Part shown: one piece after another, positions 10,142 to 20,808 of the stretch
Position numbering within the stretch: the stretch's first letter is position 1
Layout of the letters: each line of letters opens with the position of its first letter
Assembly: GCA_009733775.1 (NCBI GenBank)
Contig: WOGZ01000050.1
Location: forward strand, 62,001 to 126,000
From: Alectoria sarmentosa
Lineage: Eukaryota; Ascomycota; Lecanoromycetes; Lecanorales; Parmeliaceae
Reading direction: 5' to 3'
Length of the DNA stretch: 64,000 nucleotides
Notes under the pieces: model-generated
Told to the model about the DNA's origin: nothing
Databases searched by the model: none
Seen by the model: the letters and a program-made list of their open reading frames with translations, nothing else
Program-made: the position numbers and the translations under genes

Positions 10142-12625
10142 TCAAGCACCAACGATCGTCTCTGCACTTGGAAACTTCGCCTCGTACTCCAACACTAGCT
10201 TCGCTCCCCGTCTCGCTTCAATCTTGACTTCCCAAGCCACCTCTCCACCCTTCTTCATCAACGCAGTCGCCTTCCCCCACTTCTCCATCCCTTTTCCTAC
10301 AACGCCAGTACCCGTCTTCACCGCATCGCCCTCACTTCTCAGGCCGGCAGGCTGGAGAACTTCGACTCTGAGACGCTCTTCCTCGCTCACAGGAACTTGA
10401 TCGAGCACCGTACCCTCGATTGCGCAATTAGATTTAGTGTTGGTAATTGTGCAAGTCCGCGTGTAGACGCCACTGCGTAATCCTGGTATGTCGTAGGTGG
10501 AAGTCAATCTACGCACATTTTGGAGTCAGAATTGTTCCTTCAATGCAATGAATGTATTTAGAAGAAGAGAGGTACAAGCATCAATTAGAGTTTTATGCTC
10601 GCGAGATTGGTCTTGCAGCTCAATTTCAGGTATGGAACAGGAACGAGTCTCTCATATATGTACGTACCCAGATTCAGTCCATTCAGATTCCTGGGTGCCA
10701 AGGGTAGGTAAGTCTGGTATGATGGTATCCGCGTTACCGTCGTCAACGCTTTCGCCATAGCCGCCGGCTCCAGGTACGGTATCTTGTTCTCGTCGAGCCA
10801 TGAGCAAGCGCCTTTTGTTCTGTTGCTCCAACAGCATCATCTGCATCTGATTATCTTGTAGGCCATGATTGCCTTCTGAGGATGGGTTTCCTGCGCGTGA
10901 CGAACCAAGGGGCACTATCTTAGAGCTAGCCGGTGATATCACGTTATTGCTGCCGAAAAGACCGGCAGGCGCACTCTGCTGCTGAACGGCTTGGGCTTGC
11001 GGTTGCTGCATTTGCTGTTGTTGCAGATACTGACTATGCTTTTGTTGTTGCCTCTGCACATTCTGCATGGCCTGTTGTTGACCCGTGAAAGCGGCTTGTT
11101 GAGGGGCGAAGGACACTCCGCTCAATCCGAAAAGTAGATTGCGAGGCTCGACAGATTTACTAGTGACGTTCGTCGGACCTTTGCGCCTGTTTTCCATTTC
11201 GTAGTTGCTCATCAGAGCGCCACTGGTGCTGTCGCCTGTCCCGGAAAGCCCTTTGCTAAGCCGTATATGCCAGGGAAGCATAAGTGGTAGCGGCTCTCCA
11301 AGACCTTGAAAAGCGGTTTGAGATGTAGATAGAATGACCTGCGCGTCTTTCCAAGTCTCAGAAGTGGTGTTGCAGAACTCTGCACGATAGACGATTAGAC
11401 CAGTAGTACTGTTGGTGGTGGTGAGAGACAGATCGTAGCGTGGTGCCCAATATGCTGAATGAGTAATGTATGAGAGGGATAGAGAGATCTGGCATGGATC
11501 CGATGATTGTGACTCCGAAGTAGCTTTTGCAAGGCTGTCAATCGATCCCCGACGTGAGGATGCAGGGGTCATGTCAAGATTGGTGTCTAGGCTTAGTTTG
11601 ACACGATAAACCTTTCGTGGCCAAAATTGGACTCGTTCTTCCTTCAGGCCGCTACACATATTTCGGAGTCAGCGTCGCTTATTTGGGGTAAGGAACCGAG
11701 AAACGGGACAAATCTAGAGAGTAGAAAGACTCTTTCGCTGCCAAAGCACGGCGTTTCACTGAGTAACATGACAGTTCTGGAGAGTAAAGGAGCTTTCGTC
11801 TCCCGAAATACGGCATGTAACCCCGAGGTGCTGCCCCATAAGAAGGATTATTTCGAGCTGTACGTACCGTTTCATGGTCAACTTCTCTTCACGTAATTTC
11901 TGCTGTTTTTCAAGTCTCTTGACATTCTCTTTGGCGGCTTTCGCCTTCTCCTTCACGACGACCTTGGATTCTTTGACCTGCTGTTTCAATATCTTGACTC
12001 GTTCTTTCTCCAAGGCCTTGATCTTGTCTTCACTCCACTTGTGAATCTCAAAAGCTTTCTTGCGCTCTTCACGATAGATGACCATGCAGTCTTTGAGGTC
12101 GCTAGGACGGTCTTTCTCAAAGCTACGCCCATAGCTCTCTAGCATAGCTAAGCGGCTCGCAGCGGCTTTCTTCTCCTCATTGGCTTCCATGATAGCGTCA
12201 TCATTCTGTTTCTTCCTCTCTGCCAGAGCTTTGGTGGCGTCTGACTCAGGTTCTGATTCACTCTGATCGTCGTCGGAATCTTCGTCTTCGTCGTCAGATT
12301 CTGGGTAAACATCCAGGTAGCTGTCTGGATTAGGTATGAGTTCGACCATCATGTCAGTGATGGTGGCTGATCCTTTGCCATCAACCTTGATGGAACTCTC
12401 GTCTGCTGTTGGTGTAAGACCAATGATTTGGATCTCATTCGCCCCAGGCTTTGGCACACTCAATTAGATACTTCGGAACCTGGCGAGAGACGAGGGAAGG
12501 CACACCTGTAGGGTAATATCATTGAGATCGCGTATGATCTGAGCCCTCTCGGGGTAAAACGTCACGCTGCGGGTCGAAAGTTTGCGAAGCGTGAATTCCT
12601 GCTTGTGAATATTTCCTTCGGCCAT
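10142..12625 (-). CDS. DUF4139 (mucoidy inhibitor A-like) protein
   Basis: Four exons on the minus strand: 12625-12504, 12458-11868, 11651-10668 and 10508-10142; the phases agree and give 687 residues. The N terminus matches the family pattern: TRSVTFYPERAQIIRDL, then KPGANEIQIIGL. A charged coiled coil follows (residues ~110-235). The C-terminal DUF4139 part shows SLSYITHSAYWAPRYDL, CNTTSETWKDAQVILST, SGLTSTYDIPG and a beta-rich end. A Gln-rich insert (about 10960-11110) interrupts the C-terminal half, as in other fungal members. The molecular function is not established. Introns 2 (216 bp) and 3 (159 bp) belong to the repetitive intron family; intron 1 (45 bp) is ordinary. Confidence 0.85.
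10509..10667 (-). repeat. Introner-like intron (159 bp) in the DUF4139 gene
   Basis: It starts gtacgtacatatatg and ends ctgactccaaaatgtgcgtag. It contains an internal block gaaattgagctgcaag, comparable to (a/g)attgagtc.. in the other members. It shares its length (159 bp) with thiolase intron 1. Removing it joins TES-G to LTSTYDIPG, the conserved DUF4139 end. Confidence 0.7.
11652..11867 (-). repeat. Introner-like intron (216 bp) in the DUF4139 gene
   Basis: This is the longest intron resolved in the window. It starts gtacgtacagctcg and ends gctgactccgaaatatgtgtag. It carries an unusually long middle with no coding potential. Removing it restores MKR-GLKEERVQFWP in phase 2. Confidence 0.7.
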
Positions 12626-14075
12626 GATGGCAGTATTGCTTGGATTGGGAGATGGTATATCACAGAAAGCAGAAAGTCAGTATGGCCGGTCCGGCAGATG
12701 TATCTTCAGACGCTGTGCTAGAATTAAGAAAGTATCACAATGGTAATGTGTGGACTTGAATAGGAGTATCCAACAAACGGTTGTCAAGCTGATTTGAGAA
12801 CATCAGACAGATAAGAGGCTTATATAGATGCTCCAGGATCAAGTGGAGTCCATTAGGCAGCAGAAGGGCCTCCCTCAACGCAAGGCAACCAAACGCTGCT
12901 GGCTGCACGCGAGGCAGACTAGAGGCTCGGATAGCAATACTCCAAAATGTGTCAATATAAGTTGGGAAGAGGGCAGTATTTCAGCAAGCTGTTCAATATA
13001 ACAGGATACAGGCTTAAGTATCCGAACAGTCAAACAATCGGCGTCAAAAGGCACTTCTAAAGCTGTTGTAAGCAAGGCAACAAGCAGCGCGTTTGGCTCG
13101 CTCCTCCAGGAAAGCCTCCGCACGCCAAGAAATCCTTTCCACCTCATGATTTGAAACAAGCCTAAGTATCAATCCCTTCTTTAAAAGGTAACAGTTGCGA
13201 CGGAGAAAAGAAATCGGTTGTTTCTCTCTGATACCGGAGCGAAGGATTCCTGATAGGCTTGAGGGTTTTTCGTTGACAAGTTGTGGAGGATTTGTAGATT
13301 TTGGGTGTGCAGCCTTTTCTGTCACCCGCATGGCTAAGTAAGGTACCTCGATTTACACTAGTTTAGTTTAGAGGACCCGAGGTTTCTCCGGACGCTATAT
13401 CGACTCTTCTCTCTCTCTCCTGTACTCTTAATCTCGCTATTCGTCTTCGGACATGGAACATGTAGACCAGGAAATGCTTGATAGCACGGGGTCATTCTTT
13501 GATACTTCATCCTCTCATCGAAACCTTCATTGTCCTTAGATAGCAGTACAAGTGCCAGTGCCAAGCCCTCTGCTTCAGCCCCAATGGAGGCCATGTGAAT
13601 TTCCCCTGCATGCATCCTTTGGCCTTGATACAGCCTGATTCCGGAAGCAACAACTCGAAACATGCGCTCGCGATGCCAACATGATCTGGCATTACCCAAT
13701 CACGGAATGTCGTAGCAATTCATGCTTAAAGCTCATGCTTCCGATCTGTCCAAGCCGGATCCTCTATGTGCTCCACGCCTCTTGTATCGTTGTTTCACAC
13801 AAGCCCAACCAGCGGCAAGGCGGTGGCTTATGAAGGCAGATATCTATCTACATTCACTTATAAAATACTCTGCTTCTCTTCCTGCTTTGCCTCTTTTCTC
13901 CCTCCCTAATACATCCCCAAAACAGAACATCCAGAACCTCAATATTTATACATATTGCCTGTTCACCATTTGAAAACTCGCCTTATCCACGACCCTCATC
14001 CATCCTTAATGAAGCCGAGCCTTACCCTCTTTACTTTTTCCTCAATTCTTAATAACCAGACCCAGTTCAAGGAAA
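12626..14075. other. 1.45 kb intergenic region
   Basis: No gene is supported. The stretch at 13720-14075 just before the small membrane protein is C/T-rich, with several pyrimidine runs typical of a fungal promoter and 5' leader. A minus-strand frame at 13358-13699 has no recognisable product. Confidence 0.4.
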
Positions 14076-14492
14076 ATGGTCGGATTAGGGGGCAATCCCC
14101 CAGTCACAGCCAACGGTGGCAGCATCGGACCCACGTCCAGCGGGAAAGTATCCGGAGCGTCCCAAGCATGCGATCATACATGTGCAGTCACCACCCTCTC
14201 CATCGCTATACCAATCCTCTTGCTCTTCATCATAGGCATCCTCGTATTCGGCCTATCACACAGGCGAAGAGAATTGAGAAAGAACAGGGCGAAGGACCAG
14301 GAGACACAAATTGCGACGAGAAAACTTGGGCCGGAGAGTGAGACCTCCAGCGTGGCCGAAGGCTTTGGAGATCTTCGCGCCGTCACGAATCTGGAAGACA
14401 GTGCAGAGACTTTGAGGGAGTCAGAGAAACCTTCAGGATCGTGGATGTCTAGGAATTTGGCCTCAAAGACCCCTGGGTGGTGGAGATTGTGA
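14076..14492 (+). CDS. Small single-pass membrane protein, unknown function
   Basis: An intronless frame of 138 residues starting at ATG 14076 in a favourable context (ggaaaATGG). The order is: a Gly/Ser/Thr-rich N-terminal region (residues ~1-35) with no clear signal peptide, one strong transmembrane helix (TLSIAIPILLLFIIGILVFG, residues ~40-60), a basic stop-transfer stretch (HRRRELRKNRAK), then a charged, probably disordered tail ending in WMSRNLASKTPGWWRL. The positive-inside rule suggests a cytosolic C terminus. Fungal genomes carry many such short proteins, often with the N-terminal part outside. I do not recognise a family. The pyrimidine-rich leader upstream supports expression. Confidence 0.65.
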   Translation: MVGLGGNPPVTANGGSIGPTSSGKVSGASQACDHTCAVTTLSIAIPILLLFIIGILVFGLSHRRRELRKNRAKDQETQIATRKLGPESETSSVAEGFGDLRAVTNLEDSAETLRESEKPSGSWMSRNLASKTPGWWRL

Positions 14493-14703
14493 GGGACTCT
14501 CAATTTGGAAAGTCTTCAAGGGGGCACCATGGGGCCAGCGCAGTCTCTGGACTGCTACTGAGGTAGGACTCACGTATTTGGGGTCGTAAAGTTTCGGATA
14601 TTTTGTGCGGTGCTATTTGTGCGATTGACGAGAAGACGACGATACGAAGTCCATGAGTTTTGACTACTTTTGGACCGAATTGGCCAGAAGATATCGTCTT
14701 TAA

Positions 14704-15030
14704 TGGCAAAAGGCATGCATAAGGGAATCTTGAGAAGTCCAAAAATCCACAATACCGCAATAGGGGAATAGTACTCAAAGACAGCTATCAATTGCTCCAT
14801 TCTTCTAATGTTTGCACAGTCTCTGTGGACATCAACCCAAAAAACTCGACTCCTTCTGTCAAAGGCTACTGGATAAAGAATAATAAACGCTTACAAAACA
14901 GTCCTCTTTCACAGAATGTGACGAGGATTCCGGGAGATATGATCGCGGCTGTCACTGTTTTCTAACTACACGTCTGAAATGTAGGACCTGATACTGATTT
15001 GATCCCAGCCTCCATGCATGACTTTTGCCA
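14704..15030 (+). mobile_element. MITE-like element with terminal inverted repeats, copy 1
   Basis: Terminal inverted repeats of 17 bp, tggcaaaaggcatgcat at 14704-14720 and the reverse complement of tggcaaaagtcatgcat at 15014-15030, differ at one base and enclose 327 bp. A related copy in the same orientation lies at about 50615-50960 and matches along most of its length, including ctgaa(a/g)tgtaggac(c/t)tg near the right end. No transposase frame is visible, so it would be non-autonomous. A target-site duplication is not obvious. Confidence 0.55.
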
Positions 15031-15306
15031 CATTCTCCTATTACTAATCTAAGTGTAAATACCAGAAGGCCTTTTCTGTGTTCAGTTCTGCAGCTTCACC
15101 CAGAGAAATGTGGTAATTACAACCCAGCAATACCAACATCGTCCACCCTATTCCAATGCTTCCCAAGACCCATTCTCTGCCGAGCAAGAGCACGACGAAT
15201 ATATGACGTTCACAAGAAGACGATAGCACAAAACACTCATAGTCTATTGGTCTACATTAACTCCTCAATCATGCTGCATTCTCTCCCACCTTTTTCTTTC
15301 TCCTCC

Positions 15307-17170
15307 TCACTCTTTCACAAAGACCGCAGCCATGCCCATCCCCGTGCCTACACACATGGATGTGACCCCAATTTTCTTTCCCGTCCTTCCTAGCTCATTG
15401 AAGAGCGTCGCCACTTGTCTGGCTCCAGTGCATCCCTGTGGAGATTTCGGAGTCAGCACTCTTTCGAGTCAAAAGCCTGAGCAATAGGACAATTCGGAGG
15501 GATTCAAATACCAGTGGGTGTCCAAAGGCTATAGATCCACCATTAGGGTTGACCTTGTTGAAGAGTCAGCGATGAACCACAGCGCAATTCACAAGGAGAG
15601 CAACATACCTTCTTCTCATCTAATCCCAACTCCCTAATACACCACAAACACTGACTGGCAAAAGCCTCGTTAATCTCGAAGACATCTACGTCATTCTTCG
15701 AGATCCCTGCTTTCTCTAATGCAACAGGTATAGCTTTCCACGGACCAATTCCCATAAGCAGTGGCTTGACTCCCACGATAGAGCTGGACACGAATTTCCC
15801 AACAATGTTCTGACCTAGCCTCTCCGCTGTGCTCCTCTTCATCAATAAAACTGCAGCGGCACCATCGGTGATTTGGGAAGCATTGCCCGCATGAATAGAA
15901 CCATCCTTAGCAAACGCAGGCCTGATCTTGCCCAGACTCTCCGCTGTAATGCCATCTCGTATCCCATCGTCCTTGTCAACTGAGATCATCCTCTCTTCGT
16001 CTGTCTTAGGGTCGATAAACTTCACGTTTTGCAGCGGTGCGATCTCCTCATCAAATTTGCCTTCCTGCTGCGCCTTAACAGCTTTTTGATAGCTCGATGC
16101 TGCAAATACATCTTGATCTTTCCTCGATATCGACCGATCTTTCGCCATTTGCTCGGACAGTAGGCCCATAGGTACTTTGCAGTTTTTAGCTTCAGGATGA
16201 GACTCCAACAGCTCTGAGAACTTGATGTTGATTTCAGAGTCAGCACTGCCTATTAGACGAGGTATGTTGAGGCTTGGGACATGTCTACAGAGTAGGAACT
16301 CTCGCGACTTGTCTCAAGACTCAAGGTTTGGTCCAAAAGAGGGAAGACGGAGTGCGAGACAATTTACCTCTGTGACCGCTCCAGGGCCGTATTGAGAGCT
16401 CATAGACTCGACACCCGAGCCAATGCCTATATCAATCATGCCCTACGAACATTGCGGAATCAGCATCTCTTCTTCGAGGCGAAATCTTTGGGTTGTGAAA
16501 CGAGCCTCTGCAGCACGAGGAAGGCTTTGCTACCGAATTATATCTTGTGACAATTTCGGGGTACAAGTCAGGAAGAACGACTCCAACATGTACGCACCGA
16601 GGTGATGGCGTTGGCAATATCAGCACATGCTTGTAGACCACTAGAGCATTGTCTGTTCAGGCTCTTGACAGCTGTGCTCTCCGGAAATCCAGCAACGAGT
16701 GCTGCCGCCCTGAATTCTGTAGCCCCTCCTCCAGGGGGTAGCACCTGTACATTTTCGGAATCAGTATGACTTCTTTAACGCATTACACTCGGGTTACCAA
16801 AGAAGATTAGGAGGCGCGGTGAGTGTATGTTCCCGAGAAACCTCTTGGGACTCAATCATGGTATTGATTGGAGGGGAAGAGTTGCTCCGATGAGTGCACT
16901 CACACTTCCCACAGCTATATCTTCGACAAGAGAAGGATCGACTTTGGAGCGGGCGAGCAAAGATTTGAATGCATGGACTAGGAGATCGGCAGCCGGAGTG
17001 TCTTTGAGCCCACCCTTCCCACCTTTAGTGAAAGGGGTACGGAGAGCGCATGTGATAACGATATCATTGGGAGACTTAGACAGGACAGACTCTCGGCCGC
17101 GGGGAATGTCGACTTCGGAAGAGGCGAGATGAGATTGAAACTGGGAGAGGCGCTGTTGTGCTTTCGACAT
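15307..17170 (-). CDS. Peroxisomal 3-ketoacyl-CoA thiolase (acetyl-CoA C-acyltransferase)
   Basis: Six exons on the minus strand: 17170-16904, 16744-16598, 16442-16368, 16220-15609, 15553-15512 and 15435-15307; all junctions are phase 0 and give 423 residues. It catalyses the last step of peroxisomal beta-oxidation, thiolytic cleavage of 3-ketoacyl-CoA. The N terminus has a PTS2 import signal, RLSQFQSHL, read by Pex7. The nucleophilic Cys is in NRQCSSGLQA (Cys122). Also present are GMIDIGIGSGVESMS, NEAFASQ, the catalytic His in AFGHPLGCTG (His379) and the second catalytic Cys in SMCVGTGMGMAAV (Cys409). The usual IALGHP reads IAFGHP here. Four of its five introns belong to the repetitive intron family; only the 55-bp intron 15554-15608 is ordinary. 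The gene diverges from the gene at 17679 across 508 bp. Confidence 0.95.
15436..15511 (-). repeat. Introner-like intron (76 bp) in the thiolase gene
   Basis: It starts gtatttgaatccctcc and ends gtgctgactccgaaatctccacag. It is much shorter than the other members but has the exact 3' block GCTGACTCCGAAAT, so it may be an internally deleted copy. It lies between FGHPL and GCTGARQ. Confidence 0.55.
16221..16367 (-). repeat. Introner-like intron (147 bp) in the thiolase gene
   Basis: It starts gtaaattgtctcgc and ends tgctgactctgaaatcaacatcaag. It carries the block ccttgagtcttgagacaag. It aligns without gaps to the 147-bp intron at 55003-55149 in the decarboxylase-like gene, with 98 of 147 positions identical by my hand count. 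Confidence 0.75.
16443..16597 (-). repeat. Introner-like intron (155 bp) in the thiolase gene
   Basis: It starts gtgcgtacatgttgg and ends atgctgattccgcaatgttcgtag. The 3' end closely matches that of the VIT-VWA intron (gctgactccacaatttgcgtag). Confidence 0.65.
16745..16903 (-). repeat. Introner-like intron (159 bp) in the thiolase gene
   Basis: It starts gtgagtgcactcatcgg and ends catactgattccgaaaatgtacag. It contains the block ccatgattgagtcccaagag and has the same length as the DUF4139 intron at 10509-10667. Confidence 0.65.
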
Positions 17171-17678
17171 GCTTGATGTTGCTACTTCTATCAAGACCTT
17201 TACTGCTCAAGGAAACGGATGCGAGTTTGAGGGGAACTGTTGTCCTTTGAGACCGTGAGACCCCAAAAACGCCAAAAGACGGGGTGCTTTGAAGAAAGAG
17301 AAGCCGAGGCACGGATATAATTGAAGCAAAGACCGATCAGCCCTACTACAAGGCAAGTGTCCAATCGTTGCCGATTCCAGGTGTCATTTTGAGGGCTCTA
17401 AGCATCAGACAAAAGGCATGAGACGATACGTGAGGTAAACCCTGCAATGATGTCCCGTAAGCCGGTGTTTCCCTCTCAAGAGATGTTGGTTGGAGATTGT
17501 GGCTGCCGATGGCTCGCATACGCAGCCTCATTCCGCGCATGATCCTCCGGCCGTATCACCATCGACGGCAGCCTTGAGGCTCCGGGCGCCTACTTGGCAA
17601 GGCCATCCCTCCATACAGATAGCCTTGGCAGCAGAATCTTGGCGAAACGTCCGACATCCCATCTTTCGTGTTTTTATC
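17171..17678. promoter_or_regulatory. Divergent promoter region between the thiolase and the Cys/His-rich protein
   Basis: These 508 bp separate two start codons pointing away from each other, so both promoters must lie here or overlap. No binding site can be named with confidence. Several CGG/CCG-type trinucleotides are present (for example tccgg at about 17545), but I cannot show an oleate-type element of defined spacing. Confidence 0.4.
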
Positions 17679-19786
17679 ATGAGTGGGATGGAAGTGGTTG
17701 CGGTCATCGGCTGCGTCGCCGCTGTGGTGTCAGCCTACAAAGACGGCGGGCAGATTGTGAAACAGATCAAGGCGAAACGAGCAGCCAAGAAAGCATTAGC
17801 GCCAACGCAATCGCTTGAGAGCTCTCTCGAGCGAGGTCCTTTAGCTGTGGAACAAGCAAAAGATAATGGAATTGAGAGATATGGACCCCGATTTGCCACG
17901 GGCGATCGTGAGTACCGATGCATTGTACCCATTTAGCCATTGACTAACAGTCAGCTTCACAGAGGTGGCAACTGACGCTCTGCGAAACATCGTGATTAGT
18001 CTTCAAGGCAAGCTCCTCAGACATCTATGGTCTGCACAAGAAGATGACAATGTCACGGATTTCACCGTCCTCGTCGATGCCTCGGACTTTGGGCGTATTC
18101 AATCTGTCACCGTACTCAACGAATTATATATGCGGATGGCGCAAGCGGCTCCTCTGCACCACAAAGTACAGTTGCCGGTACCGGAGCTCAGGGTAGACTC
18201 CAGATCCATCTGGGAATATGAAGATCCGACCAGTGCTGCTCTTTCACATCAAGCGGCATCTCAGGTTTTTGCAAAAAGTCCTCCCGGTCCAACTCTACCA
18301 CTTGAAGACACGATATCAAAGAGAGACCCAGGCAGATTATCTGACTCTTCGCGGAGAAAATGGGGGATATTTCCCTCGAGGACGCGCAAACTTGAATCGG
18401 AGAGAGCTTCGGAAAGCATCACATCTGGCAGTATACGCGAATCAGCGCTCAAGGATTCTCCACTAGGTATCGGAACTGGAGAAAATCTATCATCAGCGGG
18501 AAATTCATCTTCGCGGATCACCTTAGAACACTCCGTTTCCCGTGGAGACCTCGTTGGCGACGCCATCGCCTTGTCACCGTGGAAGGTATCACCGGAACTG
18601 TTAATCGATGAAGAGAATCCATGGCGAGAAGAGCCTTCTACTTCAACTGGTGGCATTAAGGAAGCCGCTTCTCCAGAGATGAGTCCGCCAACAAGAATGA
18701 TTTCGGAGATGCCGCGAAGGCAATCGACAGAAGCGACCTTAGTTGAAGCTCCCCCAAGACGATCGCCGGAGTCGAAATCCATGCGGAGAATAGCCCCCTA
18801 CAAGCCTCGGAAACAAATGGGGTCAGAAGCTCCACCTGTGGGAGAGAGCGGAACGCTCCCAGAATCGAAAGGGACGCAGAACAAGTTCCCATTCATGCCT
18901 CGAAGACGAACTACCCCAGCAACACCCCAGACACGCAACCTGACCCCCACAATCTCGCCCATCATTTCGCGAACTCAGACCAATCAAAGTGCCCTACTAG
19001 GCTCCCGTAACCCATACGGTGGCTACTGCAAAGGGGCGTGGAAATTGCAAGTCGGAATCGACAAAGAAAGTGTCAATCTCCGCAACCAGTCAACATCGTA
19101 AGGCACTTTTCGAGGTTATTTCTTCCTTTTTGAGACTATTTTCGAGTCGTGAGACATGTTGCAAGAGCAAAATACCCAGTTTACTACCTATATTAGTCCC
19201 TAGACAAGTCTTATTACCCAAAACTTGGTTTACAAATAGGAAAGCTGACTCCGAATCGTGCGCTAGCATGACAGGGCAATCCAATTACTGGGCCTGCGCC
19301 AGCTCCAAGTGCGCTTTCGAAGGCCCAGCTTGCAAGAACGGGAAGAATTGGGTCTTCGATGATAACGTTCGAGTATCCAACGCTGTGCAGTATCGATGGA
19401 CCTTCTTGGCCAAATGCCACATCGCTTTATCCAAAGTCAAGAATGGGCAGTATGATTACCAATGCGTCTTCTGCGGGGTCCAGCCGTCTTCGAGTAATGT
19501 GTATCGGGGTGAGAAAACTTTCATCGAGCACGTCTCGCAACAACATCGAGGACAGCAGCCAGACTCGGTGATCTCGGAAAAGATCAGCTGTATCTACGGT
19601 AGAGTGGCGCTGGAAGAAGAGAGCTTTGATGTCAATCTGACTCCGAGAGAAGATTCACCACTTGTGCATCAGCAACTGTTTGTCGATAGCCCTGATATTA
19701 TCACCGGGAGCCTTGATCATAATGCGACGCCGGATGATGGAGGGTTTGAGTGGCCTGCGATCGACCATTTATCAAGGATTAATTAA
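17679..19786 (+). CDS. Hypothetical protein with a C-terminal Cys/His-rich zinc-finger-like region
   Basis: Three exons: 17679-17907, 17963-19097 and 19267-19786, about 628 residues. The N terminus (MSGMEVVAVIGCVAAVVSAY, then KDGGQIVKQIKAKRAAKK) resembles the opening helix of many fungal proteins with an N-terminal STAND/HeLo-like segment. The middle (~residues 180-450) is Ser/Pro/Arg-rich and probably disordered. The last exon has regularly spaced cysteines and histidines (YWACASSKCAFEGPACKNG, then CVFCG and FIEHVSQQHRG), suggesting zinc binding, perhaps a degenerate C2H2-like unit. The function is unknown. Intron 1 (55 bp, ctaac branch site) is ordinary; intron 2 (169 bp) is a repetitive-family intron closely related to the first intron of the decarboxylase-like gene at 54040. 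Confidence 0.7.
19098..19266 (+). repeat. Introner-like intron (169 bp)
   Basis: It starts gtaaggcacttttcg and ends gctgactccgaatcgtgcgctag. It shares long blocks with the intron at 54324-54480: gtaa(g/a)gcacttt at the donor, agacatgttgca(a/g)gagc (19152-19168 and 54375-54391), tcttatt, and ggaaa(t)gctgactcc near the acceptor. Confidence 0.75.
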
Positions 19787-20121
19787 CGGGAAGAATAAAG
19801 ATATCTTCGTCTATTACATATTAATGAATGACACGGCTCCGTTTATTTTGTTTCAATCTGGCTTCAGGTTTTGTTGGACTTGGTTGGAGGAAATATCAAC
19901 CTCTGGTCGCGAGAGGGATGCGATTTATGCCTAAATAGCTTGTACCTAATGCATAGCGACAAAATTTGCAGAGCTGGAGGTCAAATTGCTGTCGTTCTAC
20001 TCTATATTTAGGTGTAGATTATTTCGCCTTTCATGCTCGCCCCCTCAGTCAGCGTTCTCACCTCAACAGATTCCCTTCAAATCCGTCTTCGATTCAAGAA
20101 ACCAAGTGCGATTTTCATCGC

Positions 20122-20808
20122 TCATGCGGATGAGGTGCTGGCATTGAAATGGTGTGTAATTTTATGATTAACAGAGTCCCCAGTGTCTTTTCCATGGGGC
20201 TCCGCTCGAATCATCTCTACCAACGAAGAAGCTATGACATTGCCCATCATTTCGTAACCCTTCCTCCCAAGGTGGACCCCATCTCTATCGTAGATTTTGC
20301 CGATTGTGACGTTTTCCATGGTAGCAGGCGGCAGCATTTGAGCAACGTCCACGCAGTAAAGCTTTTCGTGCTCCCCACTGACAATTAAACGGTTCAGTGC
20401 ATTGTACTTGCGTGCTAAGCCTTCGCTCTCATCGACCGTATTCGTGACGGTCAAGGCTACGACTTTAGAGCCTGCCTCGAAGGCGAGGCCCCAGACCTTC
20501 TTCAACGCGTTGAAGATTTCCTCCGGCTCTCTGCATGAGGCGAGATCATTTCCACCTCCTTGGATAATAATCCAGTCGTAGGTGGTGACTGCGGTGCTAA
20601 TGAGAGAGTGCAGGCGTTTCGTGTATTGGCCTTGGATCACAGTGTCGCCTGGCATTCCATCGACTTGAATGCTAAAGTGTGCGTTTGGCAATGCCTCTTT
20701 CAAACGCGCCTCCAGAGTGCTGGCGTAAGGATAATAGCGCAGACCCAGTTGATTCCAGCCAGCCGTAATTGAAGCTCCGAAGCACAAAATGCGGATAGGG
20801 GTAGCCAT
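20122..20808 (-). CDS. SGNH/GDSL-family esterase
   Basis: An intronless minus-strand frame of 228 residues. Block I is FGASIT (nucleophile Ser13; GAS replaces the usual GDS), block II is the Gly in DGMPGDTV (~51-54), block III is GGGND (Asn87), and block V is DRDGVHLG (Asp176 and His179), so the full catalytic set is present. The family hydrolyses esters or acyl groups of lipids, sugars and glycans; the substrate cannot be read from the sequence. There is no signal peptide, so it is likely cytosolic. The C terminus after residue 205 is a short polar extension. About 1.25 kb separates it from the C2H2 gene. Confidence 0.9.
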   Translation of the reverse strand: MATPIRILCFGASITAGWNQLGLRYYPYASTLEARLKEALPNAHFSIQVDGMPGDTVIQGQYTKRLHSLISTAVTTYDWIIIQGGGNDLASCREPEEIFNALKKVWGLAFEAGSKVVALTVTNTVDESEGLARKYNALNRLIVSGEHEKLYCVDVAQMLPPATMENVTIGKIYDRDGVHLGRKGYEMMGNVIASSLVEMIRAEPHGKDTGDSVNHKITHHFNASTSSA

